DNA from: Chengkuizengella marina
GTDB lineage: Bacteria > Bacillota > Bacilli > Paenibacillales > KCTC-33759
Direction: 5' to 3'
NCBI RefSeq assembly: GCF_009910845.1
Contig: NZ_SIJB01000017.1
Location: forward strand, 53,941 to 117,940
Length of the DNA: 64,000 nt
Position 1 is the first letter of the stretch. The number at the start of each line of letters is the position of its first letter. The position numbers and the translations under genes are program-made. Under the pieces are notes generated by a model. It did not search any database and was not told the origin of the DNA. It saw nothing but the letters and a program-made list of their open reading frames with translations. Below are positions 18,200 through 26,685 of this stretch, piece after piece.

Positions 18200-18832
18200 C
18201 TAATATAATGGATAATAACCTAATTCATATAATGATTGGGCCATCAAATAATAACCTTTACCGTTTGGATGAAATTTGTCTGATGATAATAATTCTTTTT
18301 CTCTTCCAACAAAAATTGGATATACGTTGGCAATTCCAATATTCTTACCTTCAAAACTTTGTATATGTTGATTAAACCGCCTAACCCAAGCTTCTGTTCC
18401 AGGTGTATTTGGGAATGGATTATATAAGTTTATGCCCCTTAAAATATAATTTTTTCTATTATATCTTTTTAAGCAATGGATTGTATCAATGATGTTGTCA
18501 AAATTACAATTAAATCGTTTTAGAGCTGTAGATAATACACTTTTATTTTTACTTCTTAAAAATTGTAGTGCAGCATTTTTCATATCATTCCCACCCACCG
18601 AAATGGTAATCAAATCAGATTGCCTGATTAAAACTTGAACCGGATCAGATTTAGTAACCATATCTAAAACATTTTCTGATGTTGCTCCAGACACACCCAT
18701 GTTTTCACAAGAAATATATTTTTTTAATTCTTTACGTGTCATTGAAATATACCTAGGTACAAAACCATATTGCGGTGCCGGAGCGCCCACACCAACTGAT
18801 AAGGAATCACCTAAAGCTAAATAGTTAATCAA
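18200..18832 (-). CDS. SGNH/GDSL-type esterase
   Basis: The 210-residue protein has the SGNH hydrolase blocks: block I YLALGDSLSVG with the nucleophile Ser, block II GVSGATS, block III SVGGNDM with the oxyanion Asn, and block V SSDKFHPNGKGY with the catalytic Asp/His. There is no obvious signal peptide, so it is probably cytoplasmic. The start is TTG at 18832 behind GAGAGGATGATTCAAG. It likely cleaves an ester or acetyl group; the family does not reveal the substrate. It is monocistronic, with a strong terminator downstream. Confidence 0.85.
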   Translation of the reverse strand: MINYLALGDSLSVGVGAPAPQYGFVPRYISMTRKELKKYISCENMGVSGATSENVLDMVTKSDPVQVLIRQSDLITISVGGNDMKNAALQFLRSKNKSVLSTALKRFNCNFDNIIDTIHCLKRYNRKNYILRGINLYNPFPNTPGTEAWVRRFNQHIQSFEGKNIGIANVYPIFVGREKELLSSDKFHPNGKGYYLMAQSLYELGYYPLY

Positions 18833-18971
18833 CTTGAATCATCCTCTCTAGCCTTTTGTATTAACCGTTCTATTTTGGTTCTATATCCTATGCATTTACT
18901 TTCTAATGGGTTCATGCCTATAAAAATATATGACCAGTATTGTTTTTTGTTCAAATCAGTTAGTAAAAAAT

Positions 18972-19050
18972 AAAAAAATTCCTTCAAGAATGATGTACAA
19001 ATTTATGTAAGTTAATTACAGAAATTATACACCTGTCTTAAGGAATTTTT
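18972..19050 (-). terminator. Long imperfect hairpin after the desaturase
   Basis: AAAAATTCCTT (18974-18984) pairs with AAGGAATTTTT (19040-19050), and the enclosed 55 nt can fold further: TGTAYAAATTT-type arms pair around TTAA. On the minus strand the outer stem ends in a T run. It lies 24 bp past the desaturase stop and is read as an extended terminator or 3' stabiliser. Confidence 0.6.
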
Positions 19051-19073
19051 AACGATTCGGATACAAGGATGAA

Positions 19074-20093
19074 CTACTTTACATTCACTTTCGTGTTAAA
19101 GTAGTATTTTTTCAAATCACCAAAACTGATAAAAGTTTTTCGTCTTTCATCCCAAAGTTTGAAACGAAGTGATTTTAAACTTGAACCTATTTTAATTGTA
19201 GTTGCCTTCTTTAATACAGAAATTGATTTATGAACCTTTTCTAAATTATAATTAGGTATTTTTGAGCTCAAATGATGAACATGATGAAAGCCAATATTCC
19301 CAGTAATCCATTGTAAAATTTTTGGTAATTTATAATATGAGCTACCATCAATTGCTGCTTTAACATAATCCCAATTTTCTTCATCTTCAAAGTATGAATC
19401 TTCAAACTGATGTTGCACATAAAATAACCATACTCCCAATACTCCACTTACAAAAAGAATGGGTGCTTGTATCATTAAGAAAGCTTTCCATCCAATAACA
19501 AAACACATAAAAGCATATAAAATTATAATAAATAAATTTGTCAAATAAGTGCTGATTCGTTCTTTCTTTTTTGCATCTCTTGCATTAAAACGATTTAAAA
19601 TAATTAATATATAAATTGGACCTAAACCAAACATTACAAGTGGATTTCTATACAATCTATATGCTAATCGTTTCCAAAATGAAGCTTTTACATATTCATC
19701 AACTGTAAGAACCCAAATATCTCCAGTACCTCTTTTGTTTAAATTTCCATTCGTAGCATGATGTATGGAATGCTCTCTTTTCCATTTTTCATAAGGAAAC
19801 AAAGTTATTACTCCACTTATCGAACCAAGAACATCATTTTTCATTCGACTTTTGAAAAAGGATTGATGGCAGCAATCATGAAATATAATAAAAATACGTA
19901 CTAGGAACCCTGAAGCAGGAATTGAAAACAAAAGAGATAACCAAAAAGAAACATTTAAACTTTGATACGCTGCGAACCAAAGGATAAAAAAAGGCATAAA
20001 GGTATTCAATATTTGCCTCGTACTAGATTTGGCACTAGATTTCTCAAAAGGGGCAAGCAATTTTTTAAAATTAATACGGTTTTTTTTATTCAT
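19074..20093 (-). CDS. des: Acyl-lipid fatty-acid desaturase
   Basis: This 339-residue membrane protein puts double bonds into membrane phospholipid acyl chains, as Bacillus Des does at low temperature. The three histidine boxes that hold the di-iron centre are visible: HDCCHQSF near residue 73, REHSIHHATN near 110 and HHVHHLSSKIPNYN near 272. They are separated by two pairs of hydrophobic helices, as in the family. The length matches Des. The ATG follows AGGAGGAAAAG. No DesKR two-component genes are adjacent. An inverted repeat at 20214-20234 lies about 120 bp upstream and may be a control site. Confidence 0.9.
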   Translation of the reverse strand: MNKKNRINFKKLLAPFEKSSAKSSTRQILNTFMPFFILWFAAYQSLNVSFWLSLLFSIPASGFLVRIFIIFHDCCHQSFFKSRMKNDVLGSISGVITLFPYEKWKREHSIHHATNGNLNKRGTGDIWVLTVDEYVKASFWKRLAYRLYRNPLVMFGLGPIYILIILNRFNARDAKKKERISTYLTNLFIIILYAFMCFVIGWKAFLMIQAPILFVSGVLGVWLFYVQHQFEDSYFEDEENWDYVKAAIDGSSYYKLPKILQWITGNIGFHHVHHLSSKIPNYNLEKVHKSISVLKKATTIKIGSSLKSLRFKLWDERRKTFISFGDLKKYYFNTKVNVK

Positions 20094-20213
20094 CTTTTCC
20101 TCCTAAACAATTTAAAGTTAAATATTAGTTAGTACATTCTTTCTCATTCGTATTTTATTTACATAAGGTTAGACGTTAGATGAAGAGTTTCCACTTCAAA
20201 TTGTTTAAATATT

Positions 20214-20234
20214 GAGTGTAAAATATACACACTC
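20214..20234. promoter_or_regulatory. Inverted repeat upstream of the desaturase
   Basis: GAGTGT-AAAATATAC-ACACTC forms a 6-bp inverted repeat 121 bp before the desaturase start. It might be an operator for a cold or lipid regulator; no promoter could be assigned confidently in the 232-bp gap. Confidence 0.3.
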
Positions 20235-20325
20235 TATTAAATATGAATAAAAAATGGTAGTTTTTTATCACAATATATCTATTATACATTGTTTACTATT
20301 CAAAAACTAATTTTTGATATATCTT

Positions 20326-21249
20326 TTAATCCAATTTGGATTCTTTCCTGAAAAATCCAAAAATTCCTGTCGTTTGTACGATATTAGTAAATGCATTAGG
20401 ATCTGTTTCACTTAAAACTTTCTTTAAGTCAAATAATTCATAACGAGTAATCACGATTAATAACATCTCTTTATCCTCTTTTGAATAGGAGCCTTTTGCA
20501 GGCAGCTTCGTTATTCCTCTAGACAGTTTTTCTCTTATCGCTACTTCTAATTGATCAGGTTTTGATGTAATAATCATTGCTGTTAATTTAATATGACGTG
20601 TGTGTATTGCATCAATTACACGTGTTGAAGCATATAAAGCGACTAATGTATAAAGTGCGTTTTGCCATCCATACAAAGCTCCAGCTGCTGTAATAATAGC
20701 ACCATTTAAGATTAAGTAATATGTTCCTGCAGGTCGATCTTTCATTCTAGATAGGATCATTACAATGACATCCATACCTCCAGTAGAAGCACCCCACTTT
20801 AGTGTTAATCCAACACCTATTGCAGACATAACACCTCCAAAAACGGCATTTAATAAAATATCATTTTCTGCTACAGCATTGACAGGAATTAATTCCATAA
20901 ACAAGGCTAATAACATAACACTAAAAAAACTATACAAAGTAAAAGATTTGCCCAAATATCTCCAACCCACAATTGCGATAGGTACATTTAATATAAATAA
21001 TACAATACCTGTAGAGATAGGATATGGGAATGAAGTGAAATCTTCAACAACACTGGATATGAGCTGCGCTAATCCTGCAAAACCACTTGAATAAACATCA
21101 GCGGGTATTAAAAATAAATTAAAAGCGATAGCATTAAAAAATGCTCCTATAATAACGATACATGTTTTAATGATTCGTGCTTTGGTGATGTTTTTTTTCA
21201 AAAATGATAATATATTAAACTGTATTTTTTTTGTTTTTTTGCTAACCAA
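20326..21249 (-). CDS. YitT-family membrane protein
   Basis: This 307-residue protein has five or six predicted helices in the N-terminal two thirds (TCIVIIGAFFNAIAFNLFLI, GIVLFILNVPIAIVGW, GVMSAIGVGLTLKWGASTGG) and a C-terminal cytoplasmic DUF2179 domain (AMIITSKPDQLEVAIREKLS, TKLPAKGSYS). This is the YitT layout common in Bacilli, often in several copies; no transport substrate is established. The start is TTG at 21249 behind AGGAGGGAGATTT. The gap downstream towards the hydroxyproline operon contains that operon's terminator. Confidence 0.88.
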   Translation of the reverse strand: MVSKKTKKIQFNILSFLKKNITKARIIKTCIVIIGAFFNAIAFNLFLIPADVYSSGFAGLAQLISSVVEDFTSFPYPISTGIVLFILNVPIAIVGWRYLGKSFTLYSFFSVMLLALFMELIPVNAVAENDILLNAVFGGVMSAIGVGLTLKWGASTGGMDVIVMILSRMKDRPAGTYYLILNGAIITAAGALYGWQNALYTLVALYASTRVIDAIHTRHIKLTAMIITSKPDQLEVAIREKLSRGITKLPAKGSYSKEDKEMLLIVITRYELFDLKKVLSETDPNAFTNIVQTTGIFGFFRKESKLD

Positions 21250-21433
21250 AATCTCCCTCCTAATCTCGCTCTGTTCAAAATCTTTAATTATAGTGATTAT
21301 TTTGATTAAAAACTAATAATGTTAGTAATGAATATAACACCCAGAATTACTATACCTGCAAAAAGAAATAAAAGTCAATCATTTTTAACGTATTTGAATA
21401 AAAACACAAACTTTAAGATAACGACTTACAAAC

Positions 21434-21470
21434 AAAAAAAGCTTACTATACGATGCAAAATAGTAAACTT
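21434..21470 (-). terminator. Terminator of the hydroxyproline operon
   Basis: On the minus strand AAGTTTACTAT (21460-21470) pairs with ATAGTAAGCTT (21439-21449), one mismatch, followed by a run of T. It lies 26 bp after the last gene of the operon. Confidence 0.75.
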
Positions 21471-21495
21471 ATAGTACTATAAATTAGATTTGCAC

Positions 21496-22482
21496 TTACT
21501 TTAATAAAAACCCTTCAATTAGAGGATCTGATGGGTCTACAACAAACTGATGCATACCTGTAATAAATGCTCTTCCACAAATATGAGGAACAATAGATTT
21601 CGTTTTCTTATTATGATCTAAAGATATACTACAAATGGTTCTAACACCTACGATACTCTCGAGGGTTATATGTTCTCCTATTCCTAGTTTTCCTTTATGA
21701 TGAAGCTGAGCTAACAGTGGACCTGCTCCAGCTCCATATGGAGAACGTTCAATTTGTCCGTTTTCAAATATAGTCACATAACGTAAATTTGAATCACAAT
21801 GATGAGGTGAATCTGAGAAAATGATTCCTTTAATCATTTGATTCTCTTCCTTTATCAATTTGAGTTCTTCAATCTCTTTTTTTATGATATGACTCCATTT
21901 TTTAAGTTCAGGAAGTTGATCTATATTAACGTTTAGACCTAAATCTGCTGCATTTATCGTCACGTAAAAAAAATCACTTAACACCAGATCTATTGTCAGC
22001 TCTTTTCCAAGTGAATGAATCACAATGTTATGTTTATATACATAAGCTGATAAATGGTTTAAAGAAACTTCTCTAACTTGCGATCCTTTACATACTGGAT
22101 TCGTAATTACATTTCCAGAAGGAGTATCTATAATTACTTGTTTGTTCTCGTTTAATTGCACTATCCCCGTTTCCAACATGTACGTAGTAACTGCTATAAT
22201 ACTATGGCTACATATAGAGTTATCTTCATCATGATTTATAAATAAAACACCAAAATTTGATTCTTTAAATATAGGAGGAGTTATAATACATCCTTTCATA
22301 CCAAGATGACCCCGTGGTTCACTTAATAGGATCTTCTTTACATAATCAAAATGTTCATTGAAATAACCTTGTTTCTCCAGCATCGTTTCCCCCATTATAA
22401 AAGGGATTCCTCCCGTAATTACCCGAAGAGGCTCACCAGATGAATGTAGATCGGTCGTCGTGAAATGTTTAATCATCTCCAA
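21496..22482 (-). CDS. Proline-racemase-family paralogue with altered active site
   Basis: A 328-residue protein of the proline racemase/hydroxyproline epimerase fold (SEPRGHLGMKGCIITPP, then GRAFITGMHQFVVDPSDP). Racemases and epimerases use two Cys. Here the first is present (ICSHSI in place of MCGH), but the second position reads SPYGAGAG instead of SPCGTGTS, a Tyr for Cys. Dehydratases for trans-3-hydroxyproline in this family have Thr there, so Tyr is unusual. It is the last gene of the hydroxyproline operon, 20 bp from the epimerase. Possible roles are a dehydratase, a binding protein or a new lyase. The start is TTG or the ATG two codons later. Confidence 0.75.
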   Translation of the reverse strand: MEMIKHFTTTDLHSSGEPLRVITGGIPFIMGETMLEKQGYFNEHFDYVKKILLSEPRGHLGMKGCIITPPIFKESNFGVLFINHDEDNSICSHSIIAVTTYMLETGIVQLNENKQVIIDTPSGNVITNPVCKGSQVREVSLNHLSAYVYKHNIVIHSLGKELTIDLVLSDFFYVTINAADLGLNVNIDQLPELKKWSHIIKKEIEELKLIKEENQMIKGIIFSDSPHHCDSNLRYVTIFENGQIERSPYGAGAGPLLAQLHHKGKLGIGEHITLESIVGVRTICSISLDHNKKTKSIVPHICGRAFITGMHQFVVDPSDPLIEGFLLK

Positions 22483-22502
22483 AACTCATCCACTCCTATT
22501 TA

Positions 22503-23525
22503 TTAATGTTCTTCAGCAGGAGGGATAAGTAAAAATCCATCATTTAACTCATCCTCATCATGACTGAAAAAGGTATGGAATCCCATGACCCATGCAGACC
22601 CTGTTATTTTTGTAACAACTGCGGATAAACTCCCTACTTGAGTTTTTTCTTTAACTTTGGCTTTAAACAATGTACCAACGATACTCTCATGAATAAATTC
22701 TTCTTCCATTTTAATTTGCTCATTTGCAAATAAGGTTGCTAGTTTGGCAGAAGTTCCTGTCCCACATGGTGAACGATCAATTCCTCCAGGAGGCACAACA
22801 ACAGTATTTTTCACATGAGCATCTTTATGGGATGGATCTGTATAAAACTCCACATGAGTACAACCTTGAATGAAAGGGAATTCAGGATGAACAATTTCAA
22901 CTGTTCTATTGATTTCTTTTCGAATTTTAATCGCTGTTTCTATAATTCTCTCTGCATTTGAAGGGACTAAATCCAAATCAAGCTTCCTAGCATCTATAAT
23001 CGCATAAAAATTACCTCCATAAGCAATATCACACGATACAAACCCAATTCCTTCTACAATGACCTCAATACTTTTATACAAAAATGAATCTATATTAAGA
23101 AAGGAAACTTCTTGTGCTTTTCCGTTTTCTATTAATATTTCAGTTTTCACCAATCCTGCAGGTGTATCTAATGTTAACATCGTTATAGGTTCTACAACAT
23201 CCACCATACCGGATTCAATCATTGCCGTACAAAAACCAATGGTATCGTGACCACACATCGGTAAATATCCGCCTGTTTCAATATAAATAACTCCTAAGTC
23301 TGCATCTGGATGACACGGGTCAACAAGTAAAACTCCAGACATTACATCATGACCTCTAGGCTCAAACATCAACAATTTTCTAATCCAGTCATGTTCTTTT
23401 TTCATTTGCAACATTTTATCTGACATTGTTTTTCCAGATAATTTTGGAAGTCCGCTGATGACAGTTCGAGTTGGATTTCCACCTGTATGCGTATCTATCG
23501 TTTTAAACATCTTACTACTTTTCAT
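22503..23525 (-). CDS. 4-hydroxyproline 2-epimerase
   Basis: This 340-residue enzyme should convert trans-4-hydroxy-L-proline to cis-4-hydroxy-D-proline, the first step of hydroxyproline catabolism. Both catalytic cysteines of the family are visible: PMCGHDTIG near residue 90 and RSPCGTGTSA near residue 255. It begins FKTIDTHTGGNPTR and has MFEPRGHDVMSG, as in known epimerases. The ATG follows AGAGGGTGTATTT. The operon context (dehydrogenase, deaminase and semialdehyde dehydrogenase upstream) favours hydroxyproline over proline as substrate. Confidence 0.88.
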   Translation of the reverse strand: MKSSKMFKTIDTHTGGNPTRTVISGLPKLSGKTMSDKMLQMKKEHDWIRKLLMFEPRGHDVMSGVLLVDPCHPDADLGVIYIETGGYLPMCGHDTIGFCTAMIESGMVDVVEPITMLTLDTPAGLVKTEILIENGKAQEVSFLNIDSFLYKSIEVIVEGIGFVSCDIAYGGNFYAIIDARKLDLDLVPSNAERIIETAIKIRKEINRTVEIVHPEFPFIQGCTHVEFYTDPSHKDAHVKNTVVVPPGGIDRSPCGTGTSAKLATLFANEQIKMEEEFIHESIVGTLFKAKVKEKTQVGSLSAVVTKITGSAWVMGFHTFFSHDEDELNDGFLLIPPAEEH

Positions 23526-23537
23526 AAATACACCCTC

Positions 23538-24728
23538 TTATGTTTGAATCGTGGACACATTTTGAAATCTACTAAAACGAATAGGATGAGTAGGAATGAT
23601 AGTCTCACTTTTTTCCTGCAATAATTCTGTCATTAATTTCCCTGTAATCGCAGCTAAGCTAATACCATCACCTTCATGACCTGCAGCAATATAATAATTT
23701 GGAATTTGCTCTACAGGGGAAACAATAGGTAAATGATCAGGAGTCCAAGGTCTTAACCCTGCATAAGTACGAATCAGTAGGAAGTCAGCGATTTTTGGGT
23801 AAAATCGAATCGTTCTACGAGCAATGCAATTGACTACATCCAAATCTACCTTTGTGTTAAAACCAACAAATTCACGACTGCTTCCGATTAAAAAGTTCTG
23901 GCTCTCAGTCGGCTCAAAAACGAGTGCTACACCATATTTGTCTGTTTCCTCATCTACAGTTCTTTCTTTACCGAATTTAGACATCAAATAACCAAATTCC
24001 ATCACTTTTCTCATGCCTACAGGCATATTTCTTGACGCAACGATGATATGACCTTTTCTCGGTTTAATGGGAATATTCAAATCTAGCATGTTTCCGATAT
24101 ATGGAGCCCAAACCCCACCAGCGTTAACTACTTTTTTAGCAATAATACTCCCTTGATCTGTGTTTACATGAAATAATCCAGTTTCCGAATTCCTTCTCAT
24201 TCCTTTTACTTCACATCTCAGTTTTACTTTTGCTCCATAATGAATAGCTCCATGAAACAAAGAATAAGTAAACAAATAAGGATTAATGGTTGAGTCAGTC
24301 TCACATTCAAGTCCACCCAAAAGATCATCAGCAAAATAAGGTGATTCTTGTTTGATGTCACTTCGATCTAACATTTTGAATGAAAGACCTGCTTTTTTTT
24401 GCCTATCTACCCAGCTTTGAGCCGCTATCATTTCCTCTTCACTTTCACAAACTAAAATACTGCCCGGTGCCCTATATTCAAATTCTAGATCAAGTTCTTT
24501 ACTTAATTGTTTTACTAGTTTCTGACTTTCTAGAGACATCTGACTGTCAAAGCCAGGTTCTTTGTCGATTGCTAGAATATTTCCATCGCAACGAGAAGAA
24601 GTTCCACAAGCAATGTCACCTTTATCAATGATGGTAACTTCTATTCCACTTTTTGCAGCATAATAGCCAATGGATGCACCTATTACACCGCCACCAATGA
24701 TTAATACCTCTGTATTTCTACGTTCCAT
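23538..24728 (-). CDS. D-hydroxyproline dehydrogenase, FAD (DAO-type) subunit
   Basis: The 396-residue flavoprotein of the D-amino-acid oxidase/HcnC type carries the N-terminal FAD motif EVLIIGGGVIGASIGYYAAKSG and C-terminal FAD contact YAGLRPWTPDHLPIV...AAGHEGDGISLAAITG. It would oxidise cis-4-hydroxy-D-proline to the pyrroline and pass electrons to the Fe-S subunits encoded upstream. Its start overlaps the preceding gene by 11 bp, which indicates a tightly coupled operon. The heteromeric layout matches the D-hydroxyproline dehydrogenases and hydrogen-cyanide-synthase-like complexes. The electron acceptor is unknown. Confidence 0.85.
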   Translation of the reverse strand: MERRNTEVLIIGGGVIGASIGYYAAKSGIEVTIIDKGDIACGTSSRCDGNILAIDKEPGFDSQMSLESQKLVKQLSKELDLEFEYRAPGSILVCESEEEMIAAQSWVDRQKKAGLSFKMLDRSDIKQESPYFADDLLGGLECETDSTINPYLFTYSLFHGAIHYGAKVKLRCEVKGMRRNSETGLFHVNTDQGSIIAKKVVNAGGVWAPYIGNMLDLNIPIKPRKGHIIVASRNMPVGMRKVMEFGYLMSKFGKERTVDEETDKYGVALVFEPTESQNFLIGSSREFVGFNTKVDLDVVNCIARRTIRFYPKIADFLLIRTYAGLRPWTPDHLPIVSPVEQIPNYYIAAGHEGDGISLAAITGKLMTELLQEKSETIIPTHPIRFSRFQNVSTIQT

Positions 24729-25953
24729 AGAAATCCCTCTTTTTCATTAAGCCCTTATCTTTAAAAGACATATACACTTTTTTACGACCAGTGCGTATAT
24801 CAGGATGAAATTGAATTACAGCTTGATTACGAGTTTCTTCAACAGTTTGTATCGCTTGTTTTAATTGAACTTGGAATGCTTCTTTTTTATTTGACAAATC
24901 TTGTACCACTGAGTAACCAGCCACTGTACCTTGTTTCATGGCTACTTTAGCGCTTTCTATACCTGTAATATTTCCTGCAACATATAATCCTTCTAGTGGT
25001 GTTTTCATTTTTTCACTATGGACGGGGACATGACCACCTAATTCAGAAACATATTGAAATGGACAACCAGTTATTGCAGCTAACTCTACTAATGGATATA
25101 ATCCTCCTGCAATACAGACAAAATCTACTGGTATAAATTCTTCCGTTGATACAATTGGCTCTCCATTTAAATCCACTTTTGCTACTCTAACACCTTCAAC
25201 CTTTTTTTCTCCTACAATTTCAATCACTGCTTTTCGTAAATGAACTGGCATACCCCAAACTTTAATCCCACTTTTAGGATAAAACTTTAATGCTAGGGGG
25301 TGAAGAGATTCAGATTTCATTAATTTACTGCCAATTCGAATTAATTTTGATGGAGCTAAAGAAGCTACTTTTAACATAGATTTCATAGTTAATATTGGGT
25401 TTCCATGATCGCCAGTAGCAATATTTTTACCAGGTAGATACATACTAGAAACTTCAATTCCTGCCAATTGCAACTCTCTAGTAATGGCTGCTGACAAAAT
25501 ATTTATGCCTACGACTACTCCGCGATCTCCAACTTTCACTCTGTGTACATTTGTCATCACCTGAGCTGCTCCAATCGACATCACACCTGGGAGTGTCCAA
25601 CCTGGTATAGGTATGGCTGTTTCAGCAGCACCAGTTGCTAACAATAGAGCCTTTGTTTGAAATTTCCCTTTTGTAGTATAAACTTTCCAGCTTTTATTCT
25701 GTTTTTTTATGTTGTAAACAGAAACACCACAATCGACTTCTACCTTTAACTGTTGAGCTTCATCATTTAGTTTTTTAGCTTCTTCAATTCCATTCCACCA
25801 AGTACCATCTGGTTCCTCATGTAATTGCCCAAGTAATCGCCCACCTGCTTTCATAAACTCATCAACAACTTTTACTTTTAAACCATTTTTGGCACAAACG
25901 TTAGCTGCGGATAAACCAGCAGGTCCTGCTCCTACGATGAATACATCTATCAT
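24718..25953 (-). CDS. D-hydroxyproline dehydrogenase, HcnB-like subunit
   Basis: This 411-residue pyridine-nucleotide-disulfide-oxidoreductase-like subunit has FAD motif DVFIVGAGPAGLSAANVCAKNG and an ATGAAETAIPIPGWTLPGV segment characteristic of HcnB/SoxA-type subunits. The C-terminal GLYVAGNITGIESAKVAMKQG completes the FAD site. It overlaps the 2Fe-2S subunit gene by 4 bp (ATGA) and the DAO-type subunit by 11 bp. In the complex this subunit usually links the Fe-S centres to the catalytic flavin. Confidence 0.85.
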   Translation of the reverse strand: MIDVFIVGAGPAGLSAANVCAKNGLKVKVVDEFMKAGGRLLGQLHEEPDGTWWNGIEEAKKLNDEAQQLKVEVDCGVSVYNIKKQNKSWKVYTTKGKFQTKALLLATGAAETAIPIPGWTLPGVMSIGAAQVMTNVHRVKVGDRGVVVGINILSAAITRELQLAGIEVSSMYLPGKNIATGDHGNPILTMKSMLKVASLAPSKLIRIGSKLMKSESLHPLALKFYPKSGIKVWGMPVHLRKAVIEIVGEKKVEGVRVAKVDLNGEPIVSTEEFIPVDFVCIAGGLYPLVELAAITGCPFQYVSELGGHVPVHSEKMKTPLEGLYVAGNITGIESAKVAMKQGTVAGYSVVQDLSNKKEAFQVQLKQAIQTVEETRNQAVIQFHPDIRTGRKKVYMSFKDKGLMKKRDFYGT

Positions 25954-26285
25954 AATGTCTCACCTTTCTTAAATGGCGTTGGCAATTTCTTTCCAGAATT
26001 CACGATCATCCCCTCTTCTATTAGTGATAGACATGCACGCACTGTTTTTTGATTACCTACGGTTACACGACATTCCATACAGTGACCAATATTACAGTAA
26101 AATCCACGTAAATTCCCTGATTCCTCATGACTGCGTAAAACACGTTCTCCATTTGCTAACATCGCAGCTGCTATCGTCTCTCCTTCGTAACCAATATACT
26201 CGTTATCATCAAAAGTAAAATGAATCTTTCCTCGCTCTTGTAAACGACCTAGAATAGGGTGATGCACAATTCTACTATTAGTCAT
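25950..26285 (-). CDS. 2Fe-2S subunit (HcnA-like)
   Basis: This 111-residue ferredoxin-like protein carries the cluster cysteines in YCNIGHCMECRVTVGNQK followed by VRACLS. The sequence NEYIGYEGETIAAAMLANGERVLR is typical of the small subunit of sarcosine oxidase/HcnA-type complexes. The ATG follows GGGGGAAAAAGATC and overlaps the preceding gene by 8 bp. It should carry electrons within the D-hydroxyproline dehydrogenase. Confidence 0.85.
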   Translation of the reverse strand: MTNSRIVHHPILGRLQERGKIHFTFDDNEYIGYEGETIAAAMLANGERVLRSHEESGNLRGFYCNIGHCMECRVTVGNQKTVRACLSLIEEGMIVNSGKKLPTPFKKGETL

Positions 26286-26553
26286 GATCTTTTTCCCCCA
26301 TTAATGAAAATGTAATTGGACGTATTGGAGCTTGATAGCCAAGTGGTATATCATGCGGTGTTGGTTCATTGGTGTACTTTTGTACAATTTCATCCACTAA
26401 AGCACGACATGTCCTTCCTGCGCATTGCCCCATACCAGCTCTCGTACGCAGTTTAAGCTCTCGCGAAGAACATCGATATGACTCTGCAGTATCAACTAAT
26501 TGATCCAATGTTACTTCTTCACAACGACATATGATTATTTTACGGTCACTCAT
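26278..26553 (-). CDS. BFD-like 2Fe-2S protein
   Basis: A 91-residue BFD-type domain with CRCEEVT near residue 8 and MGQCAGRTCRA near residue 41, giving a C-x-C...C-x4-C cluster site. In related operons this module is fused to the HcnB subunit; here it is free. The ATG at 26553 follows AGGGGGATCGTC and is preferred to the frame opening at 26601. It overlaps the next gene by 8 bp. It probably serves as a second Fe-S relay in the dehydrogenase. Confidence 0.83.
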   Translation of the reverse strand: MSDRKIIICRCEEVTLDQLVDTAESYRCSSRELKLRTRAGMGQCAGRTCRALVDEIVQKYTNEPTPHDIPLGYQAPIRPITFSLMGEKDHD

Positions 26554-26583
26554 GACGATCCCCCTGATTTCTCTAAAAACAAC

Positions 26584-26634
26584 ATTAAGCGCATTCGTCA
26601 CTTACCAATTAGGTTGGTGTATCCTGCGCTTAAT
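26584..26634. other. Intra-operon hairpin
   Basis: ATTAAGCGCA (26584-26593) pairs perfectly with TGCGCTTAAT (26625-26634), enclosing a smaller ACCAA/TTGGT stem. There is no T run, so it is probably not a terminator. It sits between the aldehyde dehydrogenase and the Fe-S/flavin subunits and could be a processing or stabilising site. Confidence 0.5.
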
Positions 26635-26685
26635 ATCATATTACGAAAGTTCAAAATTCTTGAACAAGCACTAATAGATTTGTTT

